A DNA stretch of 64,000 bases from CALANV01 sp036381615 (GCA_036381615.1 DASVCL010000024.1:1-64000); one strand, 5' to 3'; shown: positions 10,711 to 20,313, counted from the stretch's first letter. Made by a program: numbers and translations. Notes: generated by a model not told the origin, from the letters alone.

Positions 10711-10867
10711 GCGCATTCGGCCCACCAGGCACCGGTCGTGCCGACGGCGCCGTCGATCGCGGGCGGGCGGCCGTGCGATGCCATGACGATGTCCCTCGAC
10801 CGCGCCTGACCGACGGCCTTTCCTGACCAAGGGATGGAATGCGCCGGAACGATGCCCGGGACGCGTA

Positions 10868-11371
10868 TTAGGCCCAGAGCACTACGCTTGCCTGCGGCGG
10901 CCGGCGCTGTCCGGCGAAGTTCGTCTCGACGGCCGTGTACATCGACACGGCGGGGCCGAAATCCTCGAAATAGGCGCCGGGGCCGAGCATTTCCTGGAAG
11001 ATGCGCTGTGCCGCGAAGGTGATGCCGGCCGACGCACGCTGGCGACCGGCCTCCCAGATCGGCGATCCCCCGCGCGGATCGTAGCCGCCGGGATTGTCGC
11101 GCGACGGTGCGATCTGCCACCGTACCGTGGCGTTGGCCGCGCGTTGCCGCCTTGGCGCTTCGACTTCGACCGCCTCGATTTCGATGACGGGTGCCCACTG
11201 CCGCGCGCCCTTCGGCGCACTCGGCCGGGTACCATCGGGAATGGAAACGATCGAATTCGAGACGGGAATCACGACGACGCTGCCGATCACGGATCGGATC
11301 GGAAATATAAAATTCTCGAAAAAGAAAAGAAAACTTTTTCGATGTAGATCCGCCGCTCTCGCATTCACCAA
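10868..11371 (-). CDS. Hypothetical protein
   Basis: Open frame of up to 167 residues that I do not recognise. The C-terminal two thirds (about residues 75-167) have ordinary protein composition and GC-rich codons, including PIWEAGRQRASAGITFAAQRIF and AVSMYTAVETNFAG. The first 35 residues are AT-rich, fall in a probable promoter region and begin at a weak TTG, so the true start may be an internal GTG near 11270. No clear signal peptide or catalytic motif is visible. It is convergent with the formate dehydrogenase operon and divergent from the GGDEF-EAL gene. It may be a small orphan gene or a decayed one. Confidence 0.4.
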   Translation of the reverse strand: MVNARAADLHRKSFLFFFENFIFPIRSVIGSVVVIPVSNSIVSIPDGTRPSAPKGARQWAPVIEIEAVEVEAPRRQRAANATVRWQIAPSRDNPGGYDPRGGSPIWEAGRQRASAGITFAAQRIFQEMLGPGAYFEDFGPAVSMYTAVETNFAGQRRPPQASVVLWA

Positions 11372-11546
11372 TTAACCATAAGTTTGTGCGTGCACAGGGA
11401 ACAACCGGCGGGCGGATGCACGCTCCGGTTTCAATATTTGTTAAACACCTGATCGCTACGCTCGACCCGGATTTCAGACCGATGCGGCGCATCGCGAACC
11501 GGTCGAAATCAAGGCTCCCGTCGAGAGCCAACCGGGGTAGCGGTCA

Positions 11547-13259
11547 ATGTCAGAGCCGTCCGAACATCTCCAGCGTCTAGAGGCCGCGCTCGCCGCATCG
11601 GGCGATATCGTCTACGACTGGGACCTGATCGCCGACACTCTCACATGGATCGGGCCGGCGCAGAGTCTGTTCGATGGCGACATCAGGACAGGCCAGGCGT
11701 TCAAGGAGCGCGTTCACAGCGAAGACCTGGGCGTCCGGATGGAGGCGATCTCGCGCGCCGACTCGCCGGGGGCGCCGTTCGACTGTGAGTACCGGGTCCG
11801 CGGCAGCGGCGGCAAATTCATCTGGGTGCATGACCGCGGCACGACGCATTGGATCGAGGGCCGCGCCGTTCGCGTGATCGGCGTGATGCGCGTGATAACG
11901 GCGCGCAAGCAACGCGAGGCCGAACTCGAGTATCTCGCCAACTACGACCCGCTCACCGGGCATTTCAACCGCTCGCGGCTCAGGGAAGCGCTCGATCACA
12001 CGCTTGCCGGCAGCGCCCGCTACCGGACGCCCGGCGCCTATCTCGTGGTCGGGATCGACAAGCTCGGGGCCATCAACGAAGCCTACGGATCGGATACCGC
12101 CGATGCGATCGTGCTCGGCATCGGCCGGCGTCTCGACCGGGTCCTGCGTGCGTCGGACGTGATCGGCCGGCTGGGCGGCGACCGGTTCGGCATCGTTCTG
12201 GCCCAGTGCCCGGCCGAGAGCGTGGCGCTCGCCGCCGAGAAGATTCTGGGGGCCATTCGCGACGCGCCCTTCGAGACACCGCACGGCCCCGTCCATGCCA
12301 CCGTCTCGGTGGGCGGAGTGCCGTTCGTCGGAGGCACGCTCGGCGCGCACGAGATCATGAGTCGCGGCGAAAGCGCGCTCCAGGCGGCGAAGCAGGCCGG
12401 GCGCAACTGCTACATGCCGTTCTCGGACTCCGGGATCGCCCGCGGGACGTCGCGCCGCTCCCTTGCCATCGCCGAAGAGGTGCAGGCGGCGCTCAAATCC
12501 GCTCGCATCCTTTTCGCCTTCCAGCCCGTGGTCGAGGCCGCGACGCACGTCGTCGATCATTACGAGTGCCTGCTGCGGATGCGCCGTCACGACGGCACGC
12601 TGGTTCCGGCGAGCGCCTTCGTGCCCGTGGCCGAGCAGTCCGGCCTGATGCGCCTCGTCGACCGGCATGCCCTCGACCTCGCCATCGCGGAACTCGACCG
12701 GTATCCCGACGTGCGGTTGGCTCTCAACATCTCGGGGCTGACGGCGGTGGACCGCGGCTGGCTCCGGGCACTGATCGCCGCGGTCAAGCGCAGGCCCGAC
12801 GTCGCCGAGCGCCTCATCATCGAGATCACCGAGACCGTCGCCCTGCAGGACATCGAGGAGACGGCGCGATTCGTCGGCGCGATTCGCGATCTCGGCTGTC
12901 GGGTCGCGCTCGACGATTTCGGTGCCGGCTACACGTCGTTCCGGAACCTCAAGGCGTTGGCGGTCGATTGCGTGAAGATCGACGGGTCCTTCGTGCGCGG
13001 GCTCGCGGACAACGTCGACAACCAGCTTTTCATCCGCACCTTGCTGGGGCTCGCGGAGGGATTCGGCCTTGCCACCGTGGCCGAGTGCGTGGAAACCGCG
13101 GCCGACGCGGTCCACCTGACGCGGCGCGGCGTGCGTTTCCTGCAAGGGCACTATTTCGGGTGGCCGACCATCGAGCGCCCGTGGCTCGCGCGGCAGACGC
13201 CGCGCTTCTCGCTGGTTAACGGCAACGGCGCCGCGTTGAGCCCGAGACCCCCGACATGA
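11547..13259 (+). CDS. PAS-GGDEF-EAL cyclic-di-GMP signalling protein
   Basis: 570-residue cytoplasmic protein that most likely degrades or senses c-di-GMP. A PAS/PAC sensor covers about residues 10-125 (PAS_3-like, ending in FIWVHDRGTTHW...RVIGVMRVITARKQ). The GGDEF domain covers about 126-290 and has a degenerate GGDRF at 210-214, although the RxxD inhibitory-site pattern five residues upstream is kept (RASD). The EAL domain covers about 305-550 and keeps the expected catalytic residues: ECLLR 340-344 (ExLxR), N394, EITE near 426, DDFG 456-459, K477, E513 and Q533. The cyclase half is therefore probably inactive or regulatory and the phosphodiesterase half active. The gene is monocistronic behind an AT-rich leader. 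Confidence 0.9.
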   Translation: MSEPSEHLQRLEAALAASGDIVYDWDLIADTLTWIGPAQSLFDGDIRTGQAFKERVHSEDLGVRMEAISRADSPGAPFDCEYRVRGSGGKFIWVHDRGTTHWIEGRAVRVIGVMRVITARKQREAELEYLANYDPLTGHFNRSRLREALDHTLAGSARYRTPGAYLVVGIDKLGAINEAYGSDTADAIVLGIGRRLDRVLRASDVIGRLGGDRFGIVLAQCPAESVALAAEKILGAIRDAPFETPHGPVHATVSVGGVPFVGGTLGAHEIMSRGESALQAAKQAGRNCYMPFSDSGIARGTSRRSLAIAEEVQAALKSARILFAFQPVVEAATHVVDHYECLLRMRRHDGTLVPASAFVPVAEQSGLMRLVDRHALDLAIAELDRYPDVRLALNISGLTAVDRGWLRALIAAVKRRPDVAERLIIEITETVALQDIEETARFVGAIRDLGCRVALDDFGAGYTSFRNLKALAVDCVKIDGSFVRGLADNVDNQLFIRTLLGLAEGFGLATVAECVETAADAVHLTRRGVRFLQGHYFGWPTIERPWLARQTPRFSLVNGNGAALSPRPPT

Positions 13260-13278
13260 CCCGGCGGTGGCATGCGGG

Positions 13279-13308
13279 CGCAGGCCGCCGGTGTGCCCCC
13301 GGCCTGCG
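13279..13308. terminator. Hairpin between convergent genes
   Basis: A 9-bp GC stem (13279-13287 with 13300-13308) with a 12-base loop lies between the convergent GGDEF-EAL and phaR genes. It could end transcription from either side, but there is no T-tract on either strand, so this is only a candidate. Confidence 0.4.
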
Positions 13309-13322
13309 TCAGGGCCCCCCGC

Positions 13323-13955
13323 CTATTTCTTGGACAGCTCCTCGAGCCGCTTCTGCATGGCGTCGAGCTGGGCGCGCAGATCGTCGATGCTCGACGCCTC
13401 GCTCTTCTTTTCGGGCCCGCCTTCCGACGGCTTGTCCTTCTTCGGCGCCGCGTCATAGGCGAAGGGCGTGAACATCTTCATGGCGTTCTGGAACAGAGCA
13501 AGGTTCTGCTTGCTCATTTCCTCGAACTCGCGGCCGAACGGGAAGAACCCGCCGAACGCTTCCTGCATGTAGTTCCGGATCTGCTCCTGATTCCGCGCGA
13601 ACACCGCCATGGAGTAGTCGAGATAGCGCGGCACCAGGGCCTGAAGACTGTTGCCGTAGAACGAGATGAGCTGCCGCAGAAAACTGACGGGAAGGAGGTT
13701 CTGACCCTTGGCCTCTTCCTCGACGATGATCTGCGTCAACACCGAGCGGGTGATGTCCTCGCCCGTCTTTGCGTCGTAGACGACGAACTCCGTGCCCTCC
13801 TTCACCATCTGGCAGAGATGGTCGAGGGTCACGTAGCTGCTCGTCGCCGTGTTGTACAACCGCCGGTTGGCGTACTTCTTGATCTTGATTTTTGGCGAGG
13901 CACGCTCGCCGCCCTCGCTGCTTGCGGGCGGCTCCGATGATTGTTCTTCCGCCAT
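13323..13955 (-). CDS. phaR: Polyhydroxyalkanoate synthesis repressor PhaR
   Basis: 210-residue regulator that binds both DNA and PHB granules and represses phasin and PHB genes until polymer forms. The conserved N-terminal DNA-binding domain (KIKIKKYANRRLYNT...YVTLDHL, about residues 22-50) is followed by the PHB-accumulation regulatory domains (ITRSVLTQIIVEEE, LLPVSFLRQLISFYG) and an amphipathic C-terminal tail. ATG 13955 is chosen because AGGA lies 7 bases upstream; an ATG two codons earlier almost abuts that site. It is divergent from the phaC region, the classic arrangement in alphaproteobacteria. Confidence 0.94.
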   Translation of the reverse strand: MAEEQSSEPPASSEGGERASPKIKIKKYANRRLYNTATSSYVTLDHLCQMVKEGTEFVVYDAKTGEDITRSVLTQIIVEEEAKGQNLLPVSFLRQLISFYGNSLQALVPRYLDYSMAVFARNQEQIRNYMQEAFGGFFPFGREFEEMSKQNLALFQNAMKMFTPFAYDAAPKKDKPSEGGPEKKSEASSIDDLRAQLDAMQKRLEELSKK

Positions 13956-14029
13956 GACCATGTCCTAATGTTGCAACGCGGCCGCGCCGCTGGCAAGCGC
14001 TGTTCCGCGAGGCTATATAATACCTTATC

Positions 14030-14491
14030 ATGGCTGAGCCGCCCGATTTCGACACGCTCGCCCGGCGCTACATCGATCTGTGGCAGGAACATGTGGCGGC
14101 GGTGGCGGCAGATCCCGAGTTCGCCGAGACGCTGACGCGGTTTCTGCAGGCGGTTTGGTCCCTGAATCCGGCCGCGCGCATGGCCGGGTGTGGCGCGACA
14201 ACCGAGGAGAGCGATGGCAGAGGCGAAGCCCGCGCCGGATCGGCGGCCCCGTCTGGGCCCGCGGCCGCTCGGCCTGCATCTGGCGACGGCGGCGATGACG
14301 TGGCTGAGCTCCGCCGCCGCGTTGCCGCTCTTGAGGCCCAGCTCGCCGCCATCCGGGTCGGCACCGACGGTGCCGCGGTTGTGGCACGCCAGTCTTCGGG
14401 CAAAGGCGGAGGCGCTCAGCCGCGACCTCGCCGGGGTCGATCCCGAGGCCCTGAACCGGGCGGTCGAACGCGAGATCCGGCGTCGGCTTGA
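14030..14491 (+). CDS. Small PhaE-like protein overlapping the start of phaC
   Basis: 153-residue frame starting at ATG 14030. The first 50 residues (ARRYIDLWQEHVAAVAADPEF...) resemble the amphipathic N-termini of PHA-synthase accessory or granule proteins. A Gly/Ala/Pro linker and a convincing C-terminal coiled coil (DDVAELRRRVAALEAQLAAI, about residues 88-107) follow, then a basic tail. The last 278 bases overlap the phaC frame in another phase. It may be a genuine small partner of PhaC in overlapping coding DNA, a shorter gene whose C-terminus is fortuitous, or a sign of a frameshift. PhaE-type identity is inferred from architecture and position only. Confidence 0.55.
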   Translation: MAEPPDFDTLARRYIDLWQEHVAAVAADPEFAETLTRFLQAVWSLNPAARMAGCGATTEESDGRGEARAGSAAPSGPAAARPASGDGGDDVAELRRRVAALEAQLAAIRVGTDGAAVVARQSSGKGGGAQPRPRRGRSRGPEPGGRTRDPASA

Positions 14492-15515
14492 CGAGCTCGA
14501 GCGCGGGATCCGGGGCTACCAGCAGCATCCCTATCGCCGCGATCTCCCGCCGCCGCCGGCGGTCTGGGCCGACGGGACGACGCGGCTCGTCGACTACGGG
14601 GCCGTGGGCCGGGACGGTGCCGGGGGCATGCCGCTCCTGGTCGTGCCCTCGCTGATCAACCGCGCCTATATTCTGGACCTGTCGCAGCGCCTCAGCCTGA
14701 TGCGAACGCTCGCGGCGCAGGGGTTCCGTCCGTTTCTGGTGGATTGGGCGCACCCCGGTCCGGTGGAGCGGAACTTCGACCTTACCGCCTACATTGCCGG
14801 CCGGCTCGCCGCGGCGCTCGAACGGACCATCGCGCTGGCCGGGCGCCCGCCCGTCGTCATCGGCTACTGCATGGGCGGGCTGCTGGCGCTGGCGCTCGCG
14901 CAGCTCAGGCCGCGCGACGTCGCGGGCCTGGTGCTGCTGGCGACGCCATGGGACTTCCATGCCGACAAGCCAGAGAACGCGAAGGCGGTCGTCAATGCGA
15001 CGAGGCCCTGGCTCCCGCTGTTCGAGGCCATGGGCCTGATGCCGGTCGATGTGCTGCAGGCGCTGTTCGCCAGCCTTGACCCCTTCCAGATCACGCGCAA
15101 ATTCGCGAATTTTGCGCGGCTCGATCCCGCAAGCGACAGGGCAGAGGACTTCGTCGCGCTCGAGGACTGGCTCAACGACGGCGTGCCGCTTGCAGCACCG
15201 GTCGCGCGCGAATGCCTCCTCGGCTGGTACGGCGAGAACACGCCGGCGCGCGGCCGGTGGCATGTCGCCGGCACGGCGATCCGGCCCGAAATCATCGACA
15301 CGCCGACGCTGGTCGTCGTGCCGGAGCAGGACCGCATCGTGCCGCCCGCCTCGGCCCATGCGCTCGCCCGCGGGCTGCGGCGCGCCGAGGTGCTGACGCC
15401 GGCGCTGGGGCATATCGGCATGGTCTCGAGCCGTCGGGCGCCGCAGGAACTGTGGCCCGCGCTCGCCGCCTGGCTCGCCGCCCGCCTTGCCACCCGGAAT
15501 ACCGGCAGCCTATAA
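14214..15515 (+). CDS. phaC: PhaC-like polyhydroxyalkanoate synthase / alpha-beta hydrolase
   Basis: 433-residue alpha/beta-fold protein expected to polymerise 3-hydroxyacyl-CoA. The lipase-like box is GYCMGG with Cys219 as nucleophile, as in PHA synthases, and the rest of the triad is D373 (VPEQDRIVPP) and H400 (GHIGMV). FLVDWAHPGP and WLNDGVPL also match PhaC. It is shorter than class I synthases (about 590), so substrate or partner requirements may resemble class III. ATG 14214 follows GAGGAGA. The stop lies 58 bp upstream of phaA, supporting a phaC-phaA operon. A depolymerase-like role cannot be fully excluded. Confidence 0.8.
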   Translation: MAEAKPAPDRRPRLGPRPLGLHLATAAMTWLSSAAALPLLRPSSPPSGSAPTVPRLWHASLRAKAEALSRDLAGVDPEALNRAVEREIRRRLDELERGIRGYQQHPYRRDLPPPPAVWADGTTRLVDYGAVGRDGAGGMPLLVVPSLINRAYILDLSQRLSLMRTLAAQGFRPFLVDWAHPGPVERNFDLTAYIAGRLAAALERTIALAGRPPVVIGYCMGGLLALALAQLRPRDVAGLVLLATPWDFHADKPENAKAVVNATRPWLPLFEAMGLMPVDVLQALFASLDPFQITRKFANFARLDPASDRAEDFVALEDWLNDGVPLAAPVARECLLGWYGENTPARGRWHVAGTAIRPEIIDTPTLVVVPEQDRIVPPASAHALARGLRRAEVLTPALGHIGMVSSRRAPQELWPALAAWLAARLATRNTGSL

Positions 15516-15527
15516 ATTAACAATTGC

Positions 15528-15549
15528 TGCGCCGCAGCGAAGCGGCGCA
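15528..15549 (+). promoter_or_regulatory. Hairpin in the phaC-phaA gap
   Basis: A perfect 8-bp stem TGCGCCGC/GCGGCGCA (15528-15535 with 15542-15549) with loop AGCGAA lies between the phaC stop and the phaA ribosome site. An AT-rich stretch (TATAAATTAAC, from 15511) precedes it. It could be an mRNA processing or stability element, or part of a separate phaA promoter leader. Confidence 0.4.
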
Positions 15550-15573
15550 ACCCAATCAGCAAGGAGAGAAGCG

Positions 15574-16749
<1,176 letters not shown>

Positions 16750-16813
16750 CGGCATCGCGCACCGCGGCGTGAGACGCATCCGCCGCGCCGCCCGCCGTAA
16801 AAAGGGCATCGGG

Positions 16814-16849
16814 GCCCGGTATCCATTGGGGATACCGGGCCTTTCTTTT
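16814..16849 (+). terminator. Rho-independent terminator after phaA
   Basis: A perfect 11-bp stem (16814-16824 with 16830-16840), loop ATTGG, then CTTTCTTTT. This is the clearest intrinsic terminator in the window. It sits 65 bp after the phaA stop and separates phaA from phaB. Confidence 0.88.
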
Positions 16850-16977
16850 CCGATCCCGACGGGTGTGTTTTGATGGAGCGGGCAGGCTTGACGGAAATCA
16901 AGGCCCGGGCACGGGCGGTGACATACTGGACGTGGCGGGCGTGACGACCCGCCACGCTGGAGAGGGAGAGACAGGCG

Positions 16978-17703
16978 ATGACGGGACGGGTTGCAGTGGT
17001 GACCGGCGGGACGCGGGGCATCGGCGCGGCAATCGCGACCGCGCTGAAGAAGGCCGGGTACCGCGTGGCCGCGAACTACGCGGGCAATGACGCCGTGGCA
17101 AAACGGTTCTCCGAGGAGACCGGCATTCCGGTCTACAAGTTCGACGTGTCCAACTTCGCCGACTGCGAGGCCGGGGTGAAGCGCATCGTGGCCGATCTCG
17201 GTCCGATCGAAGTCCTCGTCAACAATGCCGGCATCACGCGCGATACCACGATTCATCGGATGACCTTCGAGCAGTGGAACGCGGTGATCCAGACCAACCT
17301 GACGTCCTGCTTCAACATGTGCCGATGCGTCTTCGATTCGATGCGCGAGCGCAACTTCGGGCGGATCGTCAACATCGGCTCCATCAACGGGCAGGCCGGC
17401 CAGTATGGCCAGGTCAACTACGCGGCGGCGAAATCGGGCATTCACGGCTTCACCAAGGCGCTTGCCCTCGAGGGCGCCAGCAAGGGCATCACGGTCAACG
17501 CGATCGCGCCCGGCTACATCGATACCGACATGGTCCGTGCCGTGCCGCCGAACGTGCTGGAGAAGATCGTCGCGCGCATCCCGGTGGGCCGCCTCGGCAG
17601 GGCCGACGAGATCGCGCGCGGCGTGCTGTTCCTGGTCGCCGATGAGGCCGGCTTCATCACCGGTTCGACGCTGTCGATCAACGGCGGGCAGCATATGTAC
17701 TGA
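16978..17703 (+). CDS. phaB: Acetoacetyl-CoA reductase
   Basis: 241-residue short-chain dehydrogenase that reduces acetoacetyl-CoA to (R)-3-hydroxybutyryl-CoA with NADPH. The Rossmann motif is GGTRGIGA (residues 10-17), NNAG is at 82-85, and the catalytic set is S135, Y148 and K152. The SINGQAGQYGQVNYAAAKSG segment is characteristic of PhaB within the family. ATG 16978 follows GAGAGGGAGAGACAGG. It lies 228 bp downstream of phaA across a terminator. It supplies monomer to PhaC and also feeds the crotonyl-CoA branch of C2 assimilation. Confidence 0.95.
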   Translation: MTGRVAVVTGGTRGIGAAIATALKKAGYRVAANYAGNDAVAKRFSEETGIPVYKFDVSNFADCEAGVKRIVADLGPIEVLVNNAGITRDTTIHRMTFEQWNAVIQTNLTSCFNMCRCVFDSMRERNFGRIVNIGSINGQAGQYGQVNYAAAKSGIHGFTKALALEGASKGITVNAIAPGYIDTDMVRAVPPNVLEKIVARIPVGRLGRADEIARGVLFLVADEAGFITGSTLSINGGQHMY

Positions 17704-17771
17704 TATCGGGCCGCCGCGGGACGCGGCAGGTCTGCGCCGCGCCCGGATCGGTCGGGCGGCGCCCGCGGACG

Positions 17772-19316
17772 CTACGATGCCCGTGCGTGCGGGCCGATGA
17801 CGGCGGCCGGACGTATCACCCGGTCGGCGCCGAACCAGATCGTCACGGTCGTGCCCATCGCCGGTTTGCTCGCAACCTCGAGCTGGCCGCCGTGCAGTTC
17901 GACGAGAGCCTTGCTCAGCGGCAGGCCGAGTCCGGTCCCGCCGTATTTCCGGCTGAGGCGACTGTCGACCTGCTGGAACGGCGAAAGCGCCTTCGGAATG
18001 TCGTCGGGCGTCATCCCGATCCCCGTGTCGGCAATGCGCAGCGCGAACCGCCCGTCACACGGATCGACGCGCCCGATGATGTCGATGCGGCCGCCGGGCG
18101 GCGTGAACTTGATGGCATTGGTCAGGATGTTGAGGACGATCTGCTTGAACTTGAGCTCGTCGACGCCGATGCAGAGGTCCGGTTCGATGCTGGTATGAAG
18201 CGACAGCCGCCCGGCAGTGACGCGTTCGCGCATCAGCCGCGTGCAACGGTCGACGACGTCGGCGACGTCGACGGGCTCGATGACGAGGTCCATCTTGCCC
18301 GCCTCCGCCTTCGACAGGTCGAGGATGTCGTTGATGATCCGCAGCAGATGCTGGCCGCTGTCGTGGATATCGGCCGCATAGCTGCGATAGCGCTCCGCCA
18401 CCGGACCGAAGACCTGACTGCGGATGATCTCGGAAAAGCCGTTGATCGCATTGAGCGGCGTGCGCAGCTCGTGGCTCATCAGCGCCAAAAACTCGGACTT
18501 GGCGCGGTTGGCACTCTCGGCGGCATTTTTCGCGCCGTGAAGCTCCTGCTCGCGTTGCCGCAGTTCGGCGATGACGTCGGCCGCGGTCCGTTCGCGCCGA
18601 TACTGCAGGATGAAGACATAAAGGCCGATGAGCACGCTCGCCGCGAACAACCCGATGCCGATCAGGACCGCCTTCTTGCGCGCGCCGGCAAGGAACGCGC
18701 CCGCCGGCACTTCGAGCGCGAACGCCCCCATCAGATCGTTCAGCTTCCAGTGGTGGCGGCCGTCCTGGACGGCATTGTGACAATCGACGCAGCTCTGCGC
18801 CGCGAGGGAGGGGTAGACGGTCCGCAGTACCGTCTGCCCGTCGACGGTCACGAAGGCCGTCACGGGTCGCGGCGAGGGTTGTGCGGCAAGGTCGAGGATG
18901 GTACGGGCGAGCTGGGCATCGCGCGGCGCCGTCCGGATCTCCTTGCCGGGCACGCCGACCCAGTCGAGACGCATCACCTCCTTGCCGCCCGCTGCGGCAT
19001 TGAAATTCGCGATTGCATGGGCCCGGAACGAGGAGGGGACGGGAGCCTCCCCGCCCATTGCGGTGCCGCGGATGTCCGAATACGTGCCGACGAACGCGTC
19101 CACGAGCCGAAGCGCCGTCAGTTCCTCTTCGCTCTTGTTGACCTTGAACGCGTGCACGCTCGACTGGTAGAAGCCAAATCCGACCGCAACGGCGAGCAGC
19201 ACGCAGAACGCGAGAAAGATCACGAATCCCCTGCCGGCATTGGACGAGAAGAAGTCTGCGCGCATCGTCGAATGCCCTGGGGGCTCCTCTGTTTCATGCG
19301 CCAGCTTGCGCGGCAT
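17772..19316 (-). CDS. Membrane sensor histidine kinase with periplasmic CxxCH (DUF3365/Tll0287-like) sensor
   Basis: 514-residue sensor kinase. A first membrane segment (about 31-52) is followed by a periplasmic domain of about 160 residues containing SCVDCH (C176, C179, H180), a covalent heme-c motif of the Tll0287/DUF3365 type. A second membrane segment (about 215-237) leads to a coiled coil, the HisKA box SHELRTPLNA (phospho-His282) and HATPase motifs NILTNAIKF, DTGIG and GGTGLGL. There is no receiver domain and no adjacent response regulator, so it is an orphan. The likely input is redox state, oxygen or NO (inferred from heme). ATG 19265 (MRADFFSSN) is an equally plausible start, because a palindrome abuts the longer one. 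Confidence 0.9.
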   Translation of the reverse strand: MPRKLAHETEEPPGHSTMRADFFSSNAGRGFVIFLAFCVLLAVAVGFGFYQSSVHAFKVNKSEEELTALRLVDAFVGTYSDIRGTAMGGEAPVPSSFRAHAIANFNAAAGGKEVMRLDWVGVPGKEIRTAPRDAQLARTILDLAAQPSPRPVTAFVTVDGQTVLRTVYPSLAAQSCVDCHNAVQDGRHHWKLNDLMGAFALEVPAGAFLAGARKKAVLIGIGLFAASVLIGLYVFILQYRRERTAADVIAELRQREQELHGAKNAAESANRAKSEFLALMSHELRTPLNAINGFSEIIRSQVFGPVAERYRSYAADIHDSGQHLLRIINDILDLSKAEAGKMDLVIEPVDVADVVDRCTRLMRERVTAGRLSLHTSIEPDLCIGVDELKFKQIVLNILTNAIKFTPPGGRIDIIGRVDPCDGRFALRIADTGIGMTPDDIPKALSPFQQVDSRLSRKYGGTGLGLPLSKALVELHGGQLEVASKPAMGTTVTIWFGADRVIRPAAVIGPHARAS

Positions 19317-19317
19317 T

Positions 19318-19336
19318 CCTTAAGCCCGGCTTAAGG
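19318..19336. promoter_or_regulatory. 19-bp palindrome between divergent kinase and exporter genes
   Basis: Perfect inverted repeat CCTTAAGCC-C-GGCTTAAGG, immediately upstream of the longer kinase start and 71 bp upstream of the EamA exporter start. Its position in a divergent promoter region and its symmetry suggest an operator. It would favour the shorter kinase start at 19265. The palindrome is seen; the function is inferred. Confidence 0.45.
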
Positions 19337-19407
19337 ATTTCGATACCTCCGGCGGCGATCGCGCGGCCGGACGATATGCGTTCATGGGAGTTTTCCGGGA
19401 ATTCAGC

Positions 19408-20313
19408 ATGCAGACGGGGCATTCCACGGTCGGCGCGACGTTCGTCGGATTCGGGGCGATCCTGCTCTGGGCATCGCTCGCCCTCTTCACCACGTTGGCG
19501 GGGCCGATCCCGCCGTTCCAGATCACGGCAATGGCCTTTGCGCTCGCGTTCGCGCTGGCCCTGACGAAATGGTTGCTCAGAGGCGAACGGATCGGCCGTC
19601 ATCTCGCCCTGCCGCCGCATGTGTGGGCGGTCGGCGTCGGCGGACTGTTCGGGTATCACGTCTGCTATTTCGCGGCGCTGGCCTGGGCGCCGCCGGTCGA
19701 GGCCAACCTCATCAACTATCTCTGGCCGCTGCTCATCGTCGTCTTCTCCGGCCTGCTTCCGGGCGAAAGGCTGCGCTGGTGGCATCTTGCCGGAACGGCC
19801 GCGGGGCTTGCCGGCTGCGCGCTCCTCATCGGGGGCGGGGTCGGCGGCATCCGCGGCGAGTATCTGGCCGGATATCTCGCGGCGTTCGGCGCCGCCCTCG
19901 CGTGGTCGTCCTATTCGGTCCTGTCGCGCCGTCTGCGCGAGGTGCCGACCGATGCCGTCGGCGGATTCTGCGGCGTCACGTCGCTGTTGGCGCTCCTCGC
20001 GCACCTCGTGTTCGAGGATACGTATGTACCGACGGGCGACGAATGGCTCGCGGCGCTCGGGCTCGGCCTCGGGCCGGTTGGTGCTGCGTTCTATCTGTGG
20101 GATTTCGGGGTCAAGCGCGGCGACATCAAATCGCTCGGCGCACTGTCCTATATGACGCCGCTGCTCTCGACGTTCCTGCTCGTCGCGTTCGGGCGGGCGG
20201 AGCCCAGCCTGCGGCTCGGCCTCGCCTGCCTGCTCATCGTCGGCGGCGCGGTGCTGGCATCGCGCGAGCTCTGGGACCGCCGGCCGAAGCCGCGCGCCGC
20301 CGACGGCGCATAA
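19408..20313 (+). CDS. EamA/DMT-family transporter
   Basis: 301-residue inner-membrane protein with about ten hydrophobic helices arranged as two EamA repeats, typical of drug/metabolite exporters (for example of amino acids or aromatics). Motifs such as PPFQITAMAFALAFA, WAPPVEANLINYLWPLLIVVFS and AALAWSSYSVLSRRL fit the YddG/RhaT-like group. ATG 19408 (MQTGHSTVG) has a GGGA site upstream; an in-frame ATG eight codons earlier at 19384 is possible. The substrate cannot be predicted. It is divergent from the heme-type histidine kinase, with a palindrome between them. Confidence 0.88.
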   Translation: MQTGHSTVGATFVGFGAILLWASLALFTTLAGPIPPFQITAMAFALAFALALTKWLLRGERIGRHLALPPHVWAVGVGGLFGYHVCYFAALAWAPPVEANLINYLWPLLIVVFSGLLPGERLRWWHLAGTAAGLAGCALLIGGGVGGIRGEYLAGYLAAFGAALAWSSYSVLSRRLREVPTDAVGGFCGVTSLLALLAHLVFEDTYVPTGDEWLAALGLGLGPVGAAFYLWDFGVKRGDIKSLGALSYMTPLLSTFLLVAFGRAEPSLRLGLACLLIVGGAVLASRELWDRRPKPRAADGA

